DNA of 40,929 bases from JAWLFY01 sp964462125 (lineage in GTDB: Bacteria > Planctomycetota > Planctomycetia > Pirellulales > Pirellulaceae). This document shows, piece after piece, positions 32,134 to 40,303 of the stretch (the first letter of the stretch is position 1; each line of letters opens with the position of its first letter). The notes beneath the pieces are model-generated. The model ran no database searches and had not been told where the DNA came from. It saw nothing but the letters and a program-made list of their open reading frames with translations. The stretch is from contig CAYWXT010000011.1 of NCBI GenBank assembly GCA_964462125.1, positions 1 through 40,929 of the forward strand, written 5' to 3'. The position numbers and the translations under genes were made by a program.

Positions 32134-32475
32134 GGGGGCTCCACCGGGTTATGCGTAGATCAGAACGAGCGTCGATCGGGGTTGACGCCAGAGGAGTCGG
32201 CTACTCCACCTCGCATTATCTTCCAGGAGCGGGAGTGCCGTCAAATAAAATCATACTCGAAAGCTGCGCTGTCCAGTGGGCACGGTCTGAAAACGTTTGC
32301 GGGAAAAAAGTGTCCGGTCCCTTTTCCGAGGGACTCGCCCTCCGGGTGCCTTGCCCAAAAGGTAGCGGACACTTTCATCCTGCTTCACTGCTAAGTTGAC
32401 GGATGATTTGGCGTGACGCTACAGTTGGCGGGCAGTCGGGCCGCCGGTCCGATGGTCATTCCGGCGACCGCAACG
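32134..32475. other. Gene-free spacer between divergent genes
   Basis: This stretch separates two divergent genes and would hold their promoters, but I see no convincing hexamer pair. It contains the imperfect palindromic repeat at 32304-32376. If the GTG at 32413 or the ATG at 32452 is the true start of the SprT-like gene, the spacer is shorter. Confidence 0.45.
32304..32376. repeat. Imperfect palindromic repeat (GTGTCCG type)
   Basis: Arms AAAAAAGTGTCCGGTCCCTT (left) and AAAAGGTAGCGGACACTTTC (right) are complementary apart from two to three mismatches. The loop GGGACTCGCCCTCCGGGTGC closely matches the loop of the palindrome at 11249-11329 although the arms differ. This points to one repeat family with exchangeable arm sequences. 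Confidence 0.7.
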
Positions 32476-33285
32476 ATGACACGCACCGACTTTCCTCCCC
32501 GTATTCCTCCCCGCGATCCGGCGATTTTACGCCAACTCGCCGATGTGGTTTCTCGCCAGCGGTTCACGCTGGATGACATCACACGGATGCAGGCGGAGAT
32601 TCACGACCAGTCGCTGGCGCTGAGCCGCTCGATCGACCGCCCGAATTTCACCCGAGTGGGGCGGGATGACTTGGTTCGCATGATTCGGATGTACGACGAG
32701 CGGTTCTTCGGAAGCCAGATCTTGCCGGTGGCAGAGGCGGAAGGGCTGCAGTTCGGGCTCTCCTCCCGGATGACGCGGGTGGCGGGCAAGCTGGTCACGC
32801 ACTATCCGCGGGGCAACCGCCAGGGCCCCCGAAAGTTCGAGTTGGTCCTTTCGTCAACGCTGCTGTTCCAGACATTCGAGGATTTGGACCGGCCGGTGGA
32901 GGTGACCGGGCGGAGCTGCCGCAGCCGGCTCGAGGCGATGCAACGGGTCGCCGAACACGAGTTGGTCCATCTGGTGGAGATGCTGGTCTGGAACGATGGC
33001 AACTGTTCCCAGCGGCGATTCCAGTCGATTGCCAACCGCTATTTCGGCCACACCGACTACCGGCACGATTTGATTACCCAGCGGGAACGGGCGCTGCGAA
33101 AATATGACTTGCGGGTTGGCGATCGGGTCGCCTTTTCCCACAACGGGTCGGTCTTGCGGGGCCGCATCAATCGGATCACGCGCCGGGCGACGGTTCTTGT
33201 TCCCCACCGCGACGGGGAACCTTTTTGCGACGGCAATCGTTACCTGCGGTTCTACGTGCCGCTGGCGCAGCTCAAAAAGGTCTGA
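32476..33285 (+). CDS. SprT-like zinc metalloprotease-fold protein
   Basis: The product has the SprT-like zinc motif HELVH (residues 161-165 with this start), preceded by LVLSSTLLFQTFEDLDRPVE and followed by FQSIANRYFGHTDYRHD. A C-terminal SH3/KOW-like segment of about 60 residues (DLRVGDRVAFSHNGSVLRGR) comes after. SprT-domain proteins include the DNA-protein crosslink protease Spartan; bacterial relatives are poorly known. Three in-frame starts are possible, GTG 32413, ATG 32452 and ATG 32476; none has a strong Shine-Dalgarno, and the stretch before 32476 is not domain-like. It is followed after 2 bp by an ABC ATPase gene, implying cotranscription. Confidence 0.75.
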   Translation: MTRTDFPPRIPPRDPAILRQLADVVSRQRFTLDDITRMQAEIHDQSLALSRSIDRPNFTRVGRDDLVRMIRMYDERFFGSQILPVAEAEGLQFGLSSRMTRVAGKLVTHYPRGNRQGPRKFELVLSSTLLFQTFEDLDRPVEVTGRSCRSRLEAMQRVAEHELVHLVEMLVWNDGNCSQRRFQSIANRYFGHTDYRHDLITQRERALRKYDLRVGDRVAFSHNGSVLRGRINRITRRATVLVPHRDGEPFCDGNRYLRFYVPLAQLKKV

Positions 33286-33287
33286 CG

Positions 33288-34025
33288 ATGCTGGTCGTCG
33301 AATCTCTCACCAAAAATTTCACTCTCGACGTGGGGGAGGTACGTGCGGTCGATCGGCTTTCGTTTCGGGTCGCCCCGGGCGAGGTGTATGGATTGCTCGG
33401 CCCCAACGGGGCGGGCAAGACGACGACGCTCCGGATGGTGTTGGGGTTGCTCCAACCCGACGCCGGCTTCGCGGAGGTGGACGGCTATCGCACCGATCGC
33501 GATCCGTTTCAGGCGAAATCACGCTTGGGATTCGTCTCGGCCAACGACGGCGTTTACCCCTGGCTGAGCGTCCGCGAAATGCTCCTCTACTTTGCCGATC
33601 TGTACGGGGTCGCCCCGGGGATCGCCAGGGCGCGGGCGGCGTCGTTGGGCGAGAAGATGGGGATCACGCCGTTGCTCGACCGGCGCGCCGGGACGCTCAG
33701 CACCGGCCAACGCCAGCGGGTGATTCTGGTTCGCGGATTGATTCACGACCCGCCGGTGATGCTGCTGGACGAACCCACCCGGGGACTGGACGTCGTCGGC
33801 GTCCAAACGATTTTCCAGTACATCGATCACCTGAGGGAGCTCGGCAAGGCGGTGGTGGTTTGCACCCATCGGCTCGACGAGGCCGAGCGGTTGTGCGGCC
33901 GTTTCGGATTGCTGCATCAAGGCCGACTCCGTCACGAGGGGAACCTGGACGAACTCCGGGACGCGACCGGCCGTGATCATTTGGTGGAGATGTTCGTCGA
34001 CCTGCTGGAAGGGCAGGCTGCCTAA
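33288..34025 (+). CDS. ABC transporter ATP-binding protein, NatA-like
   Basis: The 245-aa protein is a complete ABC ATPase: Walker A GPNGAGKTT (about 39-46), Q-loop region, signature LSTGQRQ (137-143) with threonine in place of the usual glycine, Walker B VMLLDEPTRGLD (from 157) and the switch histidine in VVCTHRLDEAE. Sequence and partner fit the NatA/CcmA-type exporters. The next gene supplies a NatB-like permease, so the pair probably makes an exporter of sodium ions or another small solute. ATG 33288 is chosen because it begins the conserved LVVESLTKNF and follows the previous stop by 2 bp. Confidence 0.92.
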   Translation: MLVVESLTKNFTLDVGEVRAVDRLSFRVAPGEVYGLLGPNGAGKTTTLRMVLGLLQPDAGFAEVDGYRTDRDPFQAKSRLGFVSANDGVYPWLSVREMLLYFADLYGVAPGIARARAASLGEKMGITPLLDRRAGTLSTGQRQRVILVRGLIHDPPVMLLDEPTRGLDVVGVQTIFQYIDHLRELGKAVVVCTHRLDEAERLCGRFGLLHQGRLRHEGNLDELRDATGRDHLVEMFVDLLEGQAA

Positions 34026-34042
34026 GCAGGGTCTGGGGACGC

Positions 34043-36214
34043 ATGGAAACCGAGCAGGACAGCGAGACGAAACGCGGGGAGAGTGCACGGAGCGGCCACG
34101 GAGGACGGCTGTGGCGGCTGTGCCAGAAAGAGCTACGCGAGACGATTCGAGACCGCCGCACGATCGTCACGCTGGTCCTGATGCCGCTGCTGGTCTACCC
34201 ACTGCTGAGCATGGCGCTCAATCGCTACCTGCTCTCGGCCGCCGGGCCGGCGGCGACGGGGTACACGATCGGCGTTGCGACCGAAGCGGAGGGGAGCGTC
34301 CTTGTTCGCTGGCTCAGCGACACCCGGAGCGAGCCTCCCGCTTCGATTCAGGAATCGAGCGGCGGGGGCATGGCCGAGTTTCAGATCTTGATCACCGGTG
34401 GCATTTCGCCCCGTGAAGCGGTGGAGCGAAATGAGATCGATCTCGCCGCGGTTGTGGAACCCGATTCGCCTGACAGACCGGTGCGGGTGAAGCTGATCGC
34501 GTTCCAAGGCGACACCGCTAGCGAGACGGCGCAGCGGATCCTCGTTCAACGATTGCATTGGCTGCAACTGGCCGAAGCCCAGCAGCGGGCCCGGGAGGCG
34601 GATCCCGACTACAGGGCGTCGGTGGAGGTGGATGTCGAGCGGATTGGAACGACCGAACCGGAATCCTTGCTGGCCACGATTGTCCCGCTGGTGCTCGTGC
34701 TGATGACGATCACCGGGGCGGTCTATCCCGCAATCGACCTGACCGCCGGTGAGCGAGAACGGGGGACGATGGAGTCGTTGATGGCCTCGCCGGTGCCGCG
34801 ATCCTCGTTGCTGCTGGCGAAGTACGCCGCGGTGGTGACCGTGGCGCTGCTGACCGCGATCGCGAACCTGTTGGCCATGTTCGTCACCCTGTGGGCAAGC
34901 CGGTTGCTGGACCAGATCACCGGGGGTGAGCCGGGAATCCCCTGGATCGCGCTGATCCAGATCCTCGGGTTGCTCGTGCTGTTCAGCAGTTTCTTCGCCG
35001 CCATACTTCTGTCGCTGACCAGTTTCGCCAAGTCATTCAAGGAGGCGCAGGCCTACCTGATCCCGGTGATGCTGTTGGCGCTCGCCCCAGCCATGCTGTC
35101 GCTGATGCCCGGTGTCCGGCTCGCCGGTCCGCTGGCGATCGCGCCGCTGATCAATATCGTCCTGCTCGCCCGGGATGTCCTTTCCGGTTCGGTGCAGCCG
35201 GCCGGGGCCGTGGCGGCGATCCTCAGCACCGTGGCCTACGCCGCCGCGGCGCTGGCAGTCGCGGCGCGGCTGTTTGGCAGCGACGCGGTCACGCGGACCA
35301 GCGATCAATCGATCGGGTCGCTGTTCCGCCGACCCGACCGTGTCACAGCGGTGCCAACACCGCAGGCGGCGGCGCTGATGCTGGCGCTGCTGGTCCCCGT
35401 TTACTTCGTCGTTTCAAACGGGCTGATGAGGTTCCTGGAGGCAAACCGCGAGTTCATGTCGGTGGCAAACCAACTGATTCTGAACGCTGCGGCACTGGCG
35501 CTGTCGTTTGGGCTGGTGCCGTTGATCGCCGCCTATCTGGGGCGCAACCGATTGTGGACGACGTATCGAATCGGTCGTCCCCCGGTGCTGGGCTTCGTCG
35601 GCGCCGCGCTGCTCGGCACGGGAGCTTGGGCGCTCGCCCATGAGGCGTTCGTGATCGCCGAGGCGCTCGGGGTGGGGGGGCTGAGCGAAGAGCGGATTGA
35701 GCAGACGCTGGAGGTGGTCCAAGATTGGCAGCAGGTTTCGCCATGGCTGCTGGTCGCAACCCTGGCCCTGGCCCCGGCGATCATCGAGGAACTCTGTTTT
35801 CGCGGCTACCTGTTTTCAGCCTTGTCACGCGTTCTCTCCCCGGCGCGGACGATCCTCCTGACGTCGGTCCTGTTCGGCCTGTTTCATGTCTTGACCGGTA
35901 ACGCGCTGTTGATCGAGCGGTTTGTGCCGACCACGCTGCTGGGGCTGATCCTCGGCTGGGTCAGCTGGCGGACGGCAAGCGTCCTGCCGGGCATGCTGAT
36001 GCACCTGGTCCACAATGGGCTGCTGGAACTGGTCGCCCGCTATCACGAGTCGCTGACGTTTCTCGGCGAGGATCTCGACCAGCAGACGCACCTTCCGGTC
36101 ACCTGGCTGTTGGCCGCCACGGCGATCGCGGCGGTGGGTGCGGGGACCGTGTACGCAGCGAAAAAAGGGGTCAGGACTCTTTTTTACGATTCCACGCCAA
36201 AAAAAGAGTCCTGA
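34043..36214 (+). CDS. ABC-2 type permease (NatB-like) fused to CPBP intramembrane protease
   Basis: The 723-aa membrane protein has an ABC-2 permease half (about 25-430; KELRETIRDRRTIVTLVLMP, large periplasmic loop, then six hydrophobic segments with AGERERGTMESLMASPVPRS) and a CPBP/CAAX-protease-like half (about 480-700). The protease motifs are intact: E582-E583-x3-R587 in EELCFRG, H615 in FGLFH and H654/H657-N658 in HLVHN. Fusion of NatB to a CPBP domain is a planctomycete pattern. Substrate unknown. The last 17 residues (KKGVRTLFYDSTPKKES) and the TGA are encoded by a palindromic repeat, so the native C-terminus has probably been replaced. It starts 17 bp after the ATPase gene. Confidence 0.9.
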   Translation: METEQDSETKRGESARSGHGGRLWRLCQKELRETIRDRRTIVTLVLMPLLVYPLLSMALNRYLLSAAGPAATGYTIGVATEAEGSVLVRWLSDTRSEPPASIQESSGGGMAEFQILITGGISPREAVERNEIDLAAVVEPDSPDRPVRVKLIAFQGDTASETAQRILVQRLHWLQLAEAQQRAREADPDYRASVEVDVERIGTTEPESLLATIVPLVLVLMTITGAVYPAIDLTAGERERGTMESLMASPVPRSSLLLAKYAAVVTVALLTAIANLLAMFVTLWASRLLDQITGGEPGIPWIALIQILGLLVLFSSFFAAILLSLTSFAKSFKEAQAYLIPVMLLALAPAMLSLMPGVRLAGPLAIAPLINIVLLARDVLSGSVQPAGAVAAILSTVAYAAAALAVAARLFGSDAVTRTSDQSIGSLFRRPDRVTAVPTPQAAALMLALLVPVYFVVSNGLMRFLEANREFMSVANQLILNAAALALSFGLVPLIAAYLGRNRLWTTYRIGRPPVLGFVGAALLGTGAWALAHEAFVIAEALGVGGLSEERIEQTLEVVQDWQQVSPWLLVATLALAPAIIEELCFRGYLFSALSRVLSPARTILLTSVLFGLFHVLTGNALLIERFVPTTLLGLILGWVSWRTASVLPGMLMHLVHNGLLELVARYHESLTFLGEDLDQQTHLPVTWLLAATAIAAVGAGTVYAAKKGVRTLFYDSTPKKES

Positions 36215-36241
36215 CCCCTTTTTTACTCTGACCCCTTTTTT
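36161..36241. repeat. Long palindromic repeat with extra half-site (GGGGTCAGGACTC type)
   Basis: Perfect arms at 36161-36185 and 36199-36224 enclose a 13-nt loop, followed by a third half-arm CTGACCCCTTTTTT at 36228-36240. The left arm matches 11251-11274, but the loop differs and lacks the GCCCT-CGGGTGC motif. The permease gene ends inside it and the HIT gene ends 4 bp beyond it. With T-runs on both sides it can serve as a terminator for both converging genes. Confidence 0.85.
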
Positions 36242-36243
36242 GC

Positions 36244-36582
36244 TCAGCCGGGTGGCCAGGTCATCTGTCGGCCTCCGAGCAGATGGAAGTGCAGGTGTGG
36301 GACTTCTTGACCCCCGTCGTCGCCACAGTTGACCACGAGGCGGTACCCAGCATCGAGCCCGAGATCGGCGGCGATCTTGGAGGCGACCATCACGCAGCGG
36401 CCCATGATCGCTTCGTCCTCTGCCGACAGCTCGGCCAACGAGGCGATCTCTTTTTTGGGGATCACCAAAAGATGCGTCGGCGCCCTGGGGTTGATGTCGT
36501 GAAAGGCAAGGCAGAGATCGTCTTCATAGACAATATCGGCGGGGATTTCCCGAGCGATGATCTTGGAAAAAATCGTGGGCAT
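36244..36582 (-). CDS. HIT family nucleotide-binding hydrolase (histidine triad)
   Basis: The 112-aa product is a standard HINT-type histidine triad protein: IFSKIIAREIPADIVYEDD, LCLAFHDINPRAPTHLLVIP, and the triad H96-L-H98-F-H100-LLGG near the C-terminus. Such enzymes cleave nucleoside phosphoramidates, including AMP-lysine adducts made by lysyl-tRNA synthetase. Start and length are normal. It stands alone, converging on the ABC transporter operon. Confidence 0.95.
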   Translation of the reverse strand: MPTIFSKIIAREIPADIVYEDDLCLAFHDINPRAPTHLLVIPKKEIASLAELSAEDEAIMGRCVMVASKIAADLGLDAGYRLVVNCGDDGGQEVPHLHFHLLGGRQMTWPPG

Positions 36583-36835
36583 CGGTCTGAACGGGGGGAT
36601 TCTTGGCGTGGTCCAACATGGGAGCGAATTGAGTGGCTAAACTGAGTGCCGATCCGGAAACCCCCTCTCGCTGACCCTTTCACCGGCAAATCCGGGGGAG
36701 AGGGAGCACGAGAGGCCCTGCGGGGGGGAAATGATTGGTTTCCGGTGAGGCTCTGAGCCCGGTTTTCGAGCGGTTCAGGCTCCTTTTCGCTACCGAATCA
36801 TCGTACCACGTTTCCTCCTCGGGCAGGACGGCAGG

Positions 36836-37783
36836 ATGCAACACGATCGACGTCAACGTTTACAAGAGGTGCTTCACCCGCTGGCCCACCGCGAAAGCTT
36901 TTCCGGCGACGAAGCGAAGAAGCTGGTTCAAGAGGCGACCCCGGCGTTCGTGACACGAACGCTGAAGGCGATCACCGAAGACGGGATCCTGCAGGCGCAT
37001 GTGGAGGGGAGTCGGATTCGTTATCGGTGGGCCGAGCCGGAGCCGTTGGCGGCGGTCCAGCGTTGGATCGACCGCCAGATTCACGGGGACCAGGTCAAGC
37101 AGATGCCGGCAACGGAACGCCCGCGTGAACGGTTGCTCCGCGACGGTGCGTCGGCGCTGAGCAACGCCGACCTGTTGGCGATCCTGATCCGGGTCGGGGT
37201 GCGCAACGAGTCCGCCTTGACCGGAGGCCAGCGACTGGCCAACCGGTTTGCCGAGCGGTTGGAGTCGCTGCGACAGTTCGGTTTAAGCGAGTTGCGGGAG
37301 GTCAGCCGCGCGGTGACCCAGGCGAATTACTGCCAGATCATGGCCGGGATCGAGCTGGGGCGGCGAGTGGCCACGGCCGAGGGGGCGCGGGCACCCGAGT
37401 TGACCCGCATCACCGGGACCGGTGCGGCGATCGAGTACTGCGCCCGGCGTTTTGCTTCCTTGGCGGTTGATGCGGTGCAGGAAGAATTTCACATCGTCAC
37501 CCTCGATACGAAACACAAGCCGATCCGAACGCACCAGATCACGGTGGGAACGCTGGACGCCAGCTTGGTTCATCCCCGCGAGGTGTTCCGGCCCGCGATC
37601 CGGGACGCCGCCTCCGCGATGCTGCTGGTGCACAACCACCCAAGTGGCGACCCAACACCGAGCCGCGAGGACCATCGGGTGACCGAGCGGCTCACCGAAG
37701 CGGGCGAACTTGTCGGGATCACGGTGCTGGACCACCTGATCGTCGCCCGCGAGCAGACGGTCAGCATCCGTGAGCTGGGGTAA
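36836..37783 (+). CDS. radC: RadC/UPF0758 JAMM-domain protein with extra N-terminal domain
   Basis: Residues from about 90 on match RadC: RPRERLLRDGASALSNADLL, the helix-hairpin-helix-like LSELREVSRAVTQANYCQIM, and the JAMM metal motif with the upstream glutamate in VQEEFHIVTLD and H266-x-H268-x10-D279 (HNHPSGDPTPSRED). The family is widespread and often linked to mobile DNA or competence, but its enzyme role is unproven. The first about 88 residues are an extra domain predicted to be helical with a winged-helix flavour (GDEAKKLVQEATPAFVTRTL, GSRIRYRWAEPEP), not found in the usual 225-aa form. ATG 36836 is the only reasonable start. The stop is 3 bp from that of prfB on the other strand. Confidence 0.88.
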   Translation: MQHDRRQRLQEVLHPLAHRESFSGDEAKKLVQEATPAFVTRTLKAITEDGILQAHVEGSRIRYRWAEPEPLAAVQRWIDRQIHGDQVKQMPATERPRERLLRDGASALSNADLLAILIRVGVRNESALTGGQRLANRFAERLESLRQFGLSELREVSRAVTQANYCQIMAGIELGRRVATAEGARAPELTRITGTGAAIEYCARRFASLAVDAVQEEFHIVTLDTKHKPIRTHQITVGTLDASLVHPREVFRPAIRDAASAMLLVHNHPSGDPTPSREDHRVTERLTEAGELVGITVLDHLIVAREQTVSIRELG

Positions 37784-37786
37784 GGC

Positions 37787-38903
37787 CTAGCTTTCGACCG
37801 TTTCCGCCTTGCCTGCTTTCCAGCGGAGGTAGGCGTCGAGGAAGCCTTGCAGTTCGCTTCCGTCCATCACGGCGTGGAAGTTACCGACGTAGTGGCCTGT
37901 GCGAGCGTCCTTGACCCGTTGATCGGGATGCAGGAAGTAGTTGCGGATCTGGCTGCCGAAGCCGGTACGAGCTTGGGACTCGTACTTCTTCGTAATCTCG
38001 GCCTCGCGCCGTTCCTCTTCGATCCGCGCCATCTTGGCCCGCAACATTTTCCAGGCGGTGGCGCGGTTCTGGTGCTGGCTCCGCTCATTCTGGCACTGCA
38101 CCACGATCCCGGTTGGGAGGTGGGTCAGCCGGATCGCGCTGTCGGTCTTGTTGACGTGCTGGCCTCCGGCCCCGGCGGCACGAAAGCGGTCTTCGCGGAT
38201 GTCTTTCTCCGCGATGTCGATTTCGATGGTGTCGTCGATTTCCGGAGCGACGCTGACGGCGGCGAAACTGGTCTGCCGTTTCCCTTCGCTGTTGAACGGG
38301 CTGATCCGGACCAGCCGGTGCATTCCTTCTTCGCCCTTGAGATACCCATACGCCATCGGGCCGCGGACAGCGATCGAGGCGTGGTTGATCCCCGCCTCTT
38401 CGTTGTCCTGGCGGTCGAGGAGTTCGAGGGTGTAATCGCGACTTGAAGCCCAGGCGGAGTACATTCGCAGCAGCATTTCGGCCCAGTCGTTGGCGTCGGT
38501 GCCTCCGTCACGAGCGTTGATCGTCAGGATCGCCCCGGCCGAATCATTGGGGCCGTTGAGCAACGCCTTCAGCTCCAGGTCGTCCAGCACCCGCTCCAGC
38601 CGTTCGATCTCCGCGATTACCTCCCCTGCGACCGAACTGTCCTCGTCGGCCATTTCCATCAAGGCATCGAGGTCGGTGACCGACGCGGTCAGGTCGTCCA
38701 TCGGGCCGACGATCCCCTTGAGCGTCTTCAGCTCCGCGACCGCCTTTTGAGCGGCTTCGTTGTCGTCCCAGAAACTGGGGTCACCCATGCGGGCTTCGAT
38801 GACATTGATCTCGTGACGCTTGGCCGCGTGGTCAAAGAGAGTCTCCGAGTTGTTCCAGCCGCTCTCGGATCGATTCGCTGCGTTGAATCAGGTCGGCATC
38901 CAT
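37787..38903 (-). CDS. prfB: Peptide chain release factor 2, with programmed +1 frameshift
   Basis: RF2 ends translation at UGA and UAA. The main frame has the recognition tripeptide SPF (residues 201-203) and the catalytic GGQ (246-248) in AAGAGGQHVNKTDSAIRL. It lacks a proper start by itself. Read upstream, a 23-codon zero frame starts at ATG 38903 (MDADLIQRSESIRERLEQLG) and reaches CTT TGA C at 38837-38831; a +1 shift there joins the frames into a 371-aa product close to E. coli RF2 in length and motif position. A GGAG stands 5 nt before the CTT, as a Shine-Dalgarno-like stimulator. Low RF2 favours the shift, giving autoregulation. It diverges from mnmA. Confidence 0.96.
38831..38837 (-). 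promoter_or_regulatory. prfB: Programmed +1 frameshift site CTTTGAC in prfB
   Basis: The heptamer CTT TGA C is the same slippery stop used in most bacterial prfB genes. The ribosome pauses at UGA when RF2 is scarce and slips one base forward to read GAC. The codon before the shift is codon 23, as against about 25 in E. coli. Confidence 0.93.
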
Positions 38904-39020
38904 GTCGTCGTGGACTCCGGTCGTATGATGGAAGGATGGAGGCTAGGCTCTGGGGATATTCCGGGGCGAACCCGGTTGCCCCAGACTAACACCATCTGTC
39001 ATCCGAGCAATGGGAGTTCC

Positions 39021-40145
39021 ATGGCACGCGTCGTACTCGCGATGAGCGGTGGCGTCGATTCCAGCGTCGCGGCACACCTCCTTTTGGAGGCTGGCCACGA
39101 GGTGATCGGGATCTTCATGCGCCATGGCGAGGAATCGAGTGAGGCTTGCCGGGTCGAGGGGGATGGCGGCGGGGGTCTGCCGGTCCTCGGCGGCCGCGCC
39201 GACCACAAACAGGGCTGCTGCAGCGCCACCGATGCAGCCGATGCTCGCCGTGTGGCGGCCAAAATGAAACTCCCCTTCTATGCCCTCGATCTGCAGCAGG
39301 ATTTTCGGCGGATCGTCGATTACTTCGTCGAGGATTACCTTCACGGCAGGACCCCGAATCCGTGTGTCAAATGCAACCACTGGATCAAGTTCGGCCGGTT
39401 GTTCGATTACGCCGACGGGGTCGATGCCGATTTTGTGGCCACGGGGCATTACGCCCGACTGGTGGGGGGAAATTCCGGCACCGAGCTTCACCGAGGGCTC
39501 GATTCGGGCAAGGACCAGTCGTATGCCCTGTTCGGAATCCGCCCCGATCGACTGGCCCGCATGCGGCTGCCGGTGGGGGGTTATACCAAACCGCGGATCC
39601 GCGAGGTGGCCGAACAGTTGCAGCTGGGGGTAGCGGGGAAACGCGACAGCCAGGAGATCTGTTTCGTGACCCAGGGGCATCACAGCGACTTTGTCAAGGG
39701 ACGGCGGCCGGAGATGGTCGGGGCGACCGCGGGCGAGATCGTCACACTCCAGGGGCAAGTCGTCGGGGAGCACGATGGTTACGAGGCCTTCACGGTCGGC
39801 CAGCGGAAGGGGTTGGGCGTCGCATTGGGAACGCCCCATTTCGTGATCCGCATCGAGCCGGGGACCAGGCGGGTCGTGATCGGCCCGCACGAGGCACTGG
39901 CCCGTGGCGAGCTGTCGGCCGACGAGGCGAACTGGTTGGTCGAACCGGAGCATTTGCCCCGGCGCGTCGCGGTTCAGATACGCTACAACAGCTCACCGCA
40001 GCCGGCGCGGATCGAGCTGGACCCGGCCGAGCCGTCGCACTTTAACGTGGCGTTCGACGAGCCCCAGCATGGCGTTGCCCCGGGTCAGGCGGCGGTCGTG
40101 TACGACCGGTCGCGAGTTCTCGGAGGTGGTTGGATCTGCCGCTGA
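39021..40145 (+). CDS. mnmA: tRNA-specific 2-thiouridylase MnmA
   Basis: MnmA thiolates U34 of tRNA-Lys, -Glu and -Gln using ATP and a persulfide. The 374-aa product has the PP-loop SGGVDSS (9-15), the first catalytic cysteine C115 in NPCVKCN and the second C214 in SQEICFV, with FATGHYAR-like VATGHYARLV, SGKDQSYALF and GKRDSQ. A cysteine pair QGCCSATDAADARR replaces the usual segment after the first loop, as seen in other planctomycetes. ATG 39021 has GGGAG 4 nt upstream and gives the family start MARVVLAMSGG. It is divergent from prfB, so two translation genes share a 117-bp upstream region. Confidence 0.96.
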   Translation: MARVVLAMSGGVDSSVAAHLLLEAGHEVIGIFMRHGEESSEACRVEGDGGGGLPVLGGRADHKQGCCSATDAADARRVAAKMKLPFYALDLQQDFRRIVDYFVEDYLHGRTPNPCVKCNHWIKFGRLFDYADGVDADFVATGHYARLVGGNSGTELHRGLDSGKDQSYALFGIRPDRLARMRLPVGGYTKPRIREVAEQLQLGVAGKRDSQEICFVTQGHHSDFVKGRRPEMVGATAGEIVTLQGQVVGEHDGYEAFTVGQRKGLGVALGTPHFVIRIEPGTRRVVIGPHEALARGELSADEANWLVEPEHLPRRVAVQIRYNSSPQPARIELDPAEPSHFNVAFDEPQHGVAPGQAAVVYDRSRVLGGGWICR

Positions 40146-40303
40146 AGCGTGCTGGTACTCGTTGGCGTGCTGCCGCATCGACATCCGTTTCGGAGTACAT
40201 CCGGCTCGCCGAGCCGGATCGTGGTGGTGCCTGCCCTCACGCGATCGCGATGATGTTGGTATCGTAGGTTTGGCTTCGTTTTCTTCCTTTCAACAGGCGA
40301 TCG

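Noticed and set aside
38943..38952. CTAGGCTCTG, identical to the first ten bases of the MITE end with its target
   Set aside because: Ten bases only, with no partner end nearby; chance is likely.
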